Shown: positions 63,772-64,000 of the stretch, one piece after another
Layout of the letters: every line of letters begins with the position of its first letter
Numbering within the stretch: the first letter of the stretch is position 1
Assembly (NCBI GenBank): GCA_029593505.1
Contig: JAKTNI010000004.1
Coordinates: forward strand, 71,765 to 135,764
Direction: 5' to 3'
Length of the DNA stretch: 64,000 nt
From: Streptococcus suis
Lineage (GTDB): Bacteria; Bacillota; Bacilli; Lactobacillales; Streptococcaceae
The notes under the pieces: model-generated
What the model saw: only the letters and a program-made list of their open reading frames with translations
Told to the model about the DNA's origin: nothing
Databases searched by the model: none
Made by a program: the position numbers and the translations under genes

Positions 63772-64000
63772 TCATTTCAGTAATTTTTTCGCTTTTTGCG
63801 TATTTGCAAAGTGGCATTTAGCTGTTTCGTGCAAACCTTGCATACCATATTGTTTCAGAATACGAGCAGCGATACGGTCAGACTGACTTCCAGCTCCAGA
63901 AGGTAGTGTCAATCCGATTTGGTTCCCTAAGTCGTTTAAATTTTGTAGGAACATAGCACGCGCAATAATAGAAGATACAGCAACTGCTAAATAGTTTCCT
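63772..64000 (-). CDS. rnhC: Ribonuclease HIII, C-terminal part (gene continues beyond the window)
   Basis: The frame is open to the last base and continues out of the window. The visible 75 residues ([20 protein letters not shown], then [21 protein letters not shown] and [13 protein letters not shown]) match the C-terminal end of RNase HIII, including the SIIAR segment and the final helix. The enzyme removes RNA from RNA-DNA hybrids; the catalytic DEDE residues lie mostly outside. rnhC-lepB-recD2 is a common order in streptococci. Confidence 0.88.
   Translation of the reverse strand, partial: GNYLAVAVSSIIARAMFLQNLNDLGNQIGLTLPSGAGSQSDRIAARILKQYGMQGLHETAKCHFANTQKAKKLLK

Overview
The window is a stretch of low-GC Firmicute chromosome from the genus Streptococcus, most probably Streptococcus suis or a close relative. 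Support comes from the combination of LPXTG surface proteins, plr/gapA followed by pgk, a glnR-glnA pair, a troR/troABCD manganese locus, a RocS homologue, a CppA homologue next to pepX, and an M26 (IgA1-protease/Zmp-type) metalloprotease. No rRNA, tRNA, CRISPR array, insertion sequence or phage gene was recognised.

Layout. 1-6.6 kb: the 3' end of a G5-domain LPETG protein, then a 2054-aa LPKTG adhesin with a von Willebrand A (VWA) domain, repeated DUF11/isopeptide-type modules and a coiled coil. 6.6-12.5 kb: a membrane thioredoxin, gapA, pgk, a FUSC-like membrane protein, and glnR-glnA behind a GlnR box. 12.6-21.6 kb: relA-dtd, the DtxR-type regulator troR facing troABCD, then pepO. 21.8-26.5 kb: leuS converging on rpoY-rnjA. 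26.6-29.5 kb: an accessory island with an Rgg-type regulator, a convergent 47-codon peptide gene, a very short ORF followed by a terminator-like hairpin, and a one-gene ABC exporter. 29.5-31.7 kb: tsaB-rimI-tsaD. 31.9-35.2 kb: an orphan EIIC, azlC-azlD and a YeiH-family exporter. 35.2-43 kb: an ABC transporter pair, a flavoprotein, rocS, a GNAT, a membrane GDPD and class II fba. 43.3-48.6 kb: the 1764-aa M26-like protease. 48.8-58.2 kb: agaS-like SIS isomerase, pepX, cppA plus serine hydrolase, a small orphan gene, pflB and dinB. 58.2-59.6 kb: a decay zone with Rrf2, short-chain reductase and PfkB-kinase remnants. 59.7-64 kb: a lipoprotein, recD2, lepB and the end of rnhC.

How it works together. 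Most genes are core glycolysis (gapA, pgk, fba, pflB), nitrogen control, stringent response, t6A tRNA modification, RNA decay and DNA repair. Host-interaction functions are the two surface proteins, the M26 protease, TroABCD manganese uptake and the peptidases. The best candidate for an undescribed system is the Rgg/peptide/short-ORF/ABC exporter island at 26.6-29.5 kb, which has the layout of a peptide-signalling circuit. Other signals worth checking are a GC-rich block inside recD2 that suggests recombination, two promoters placed so that the transcripts would be leaderless, and a perfect 16-bp palindrome in front of the SIS isomerase gene.
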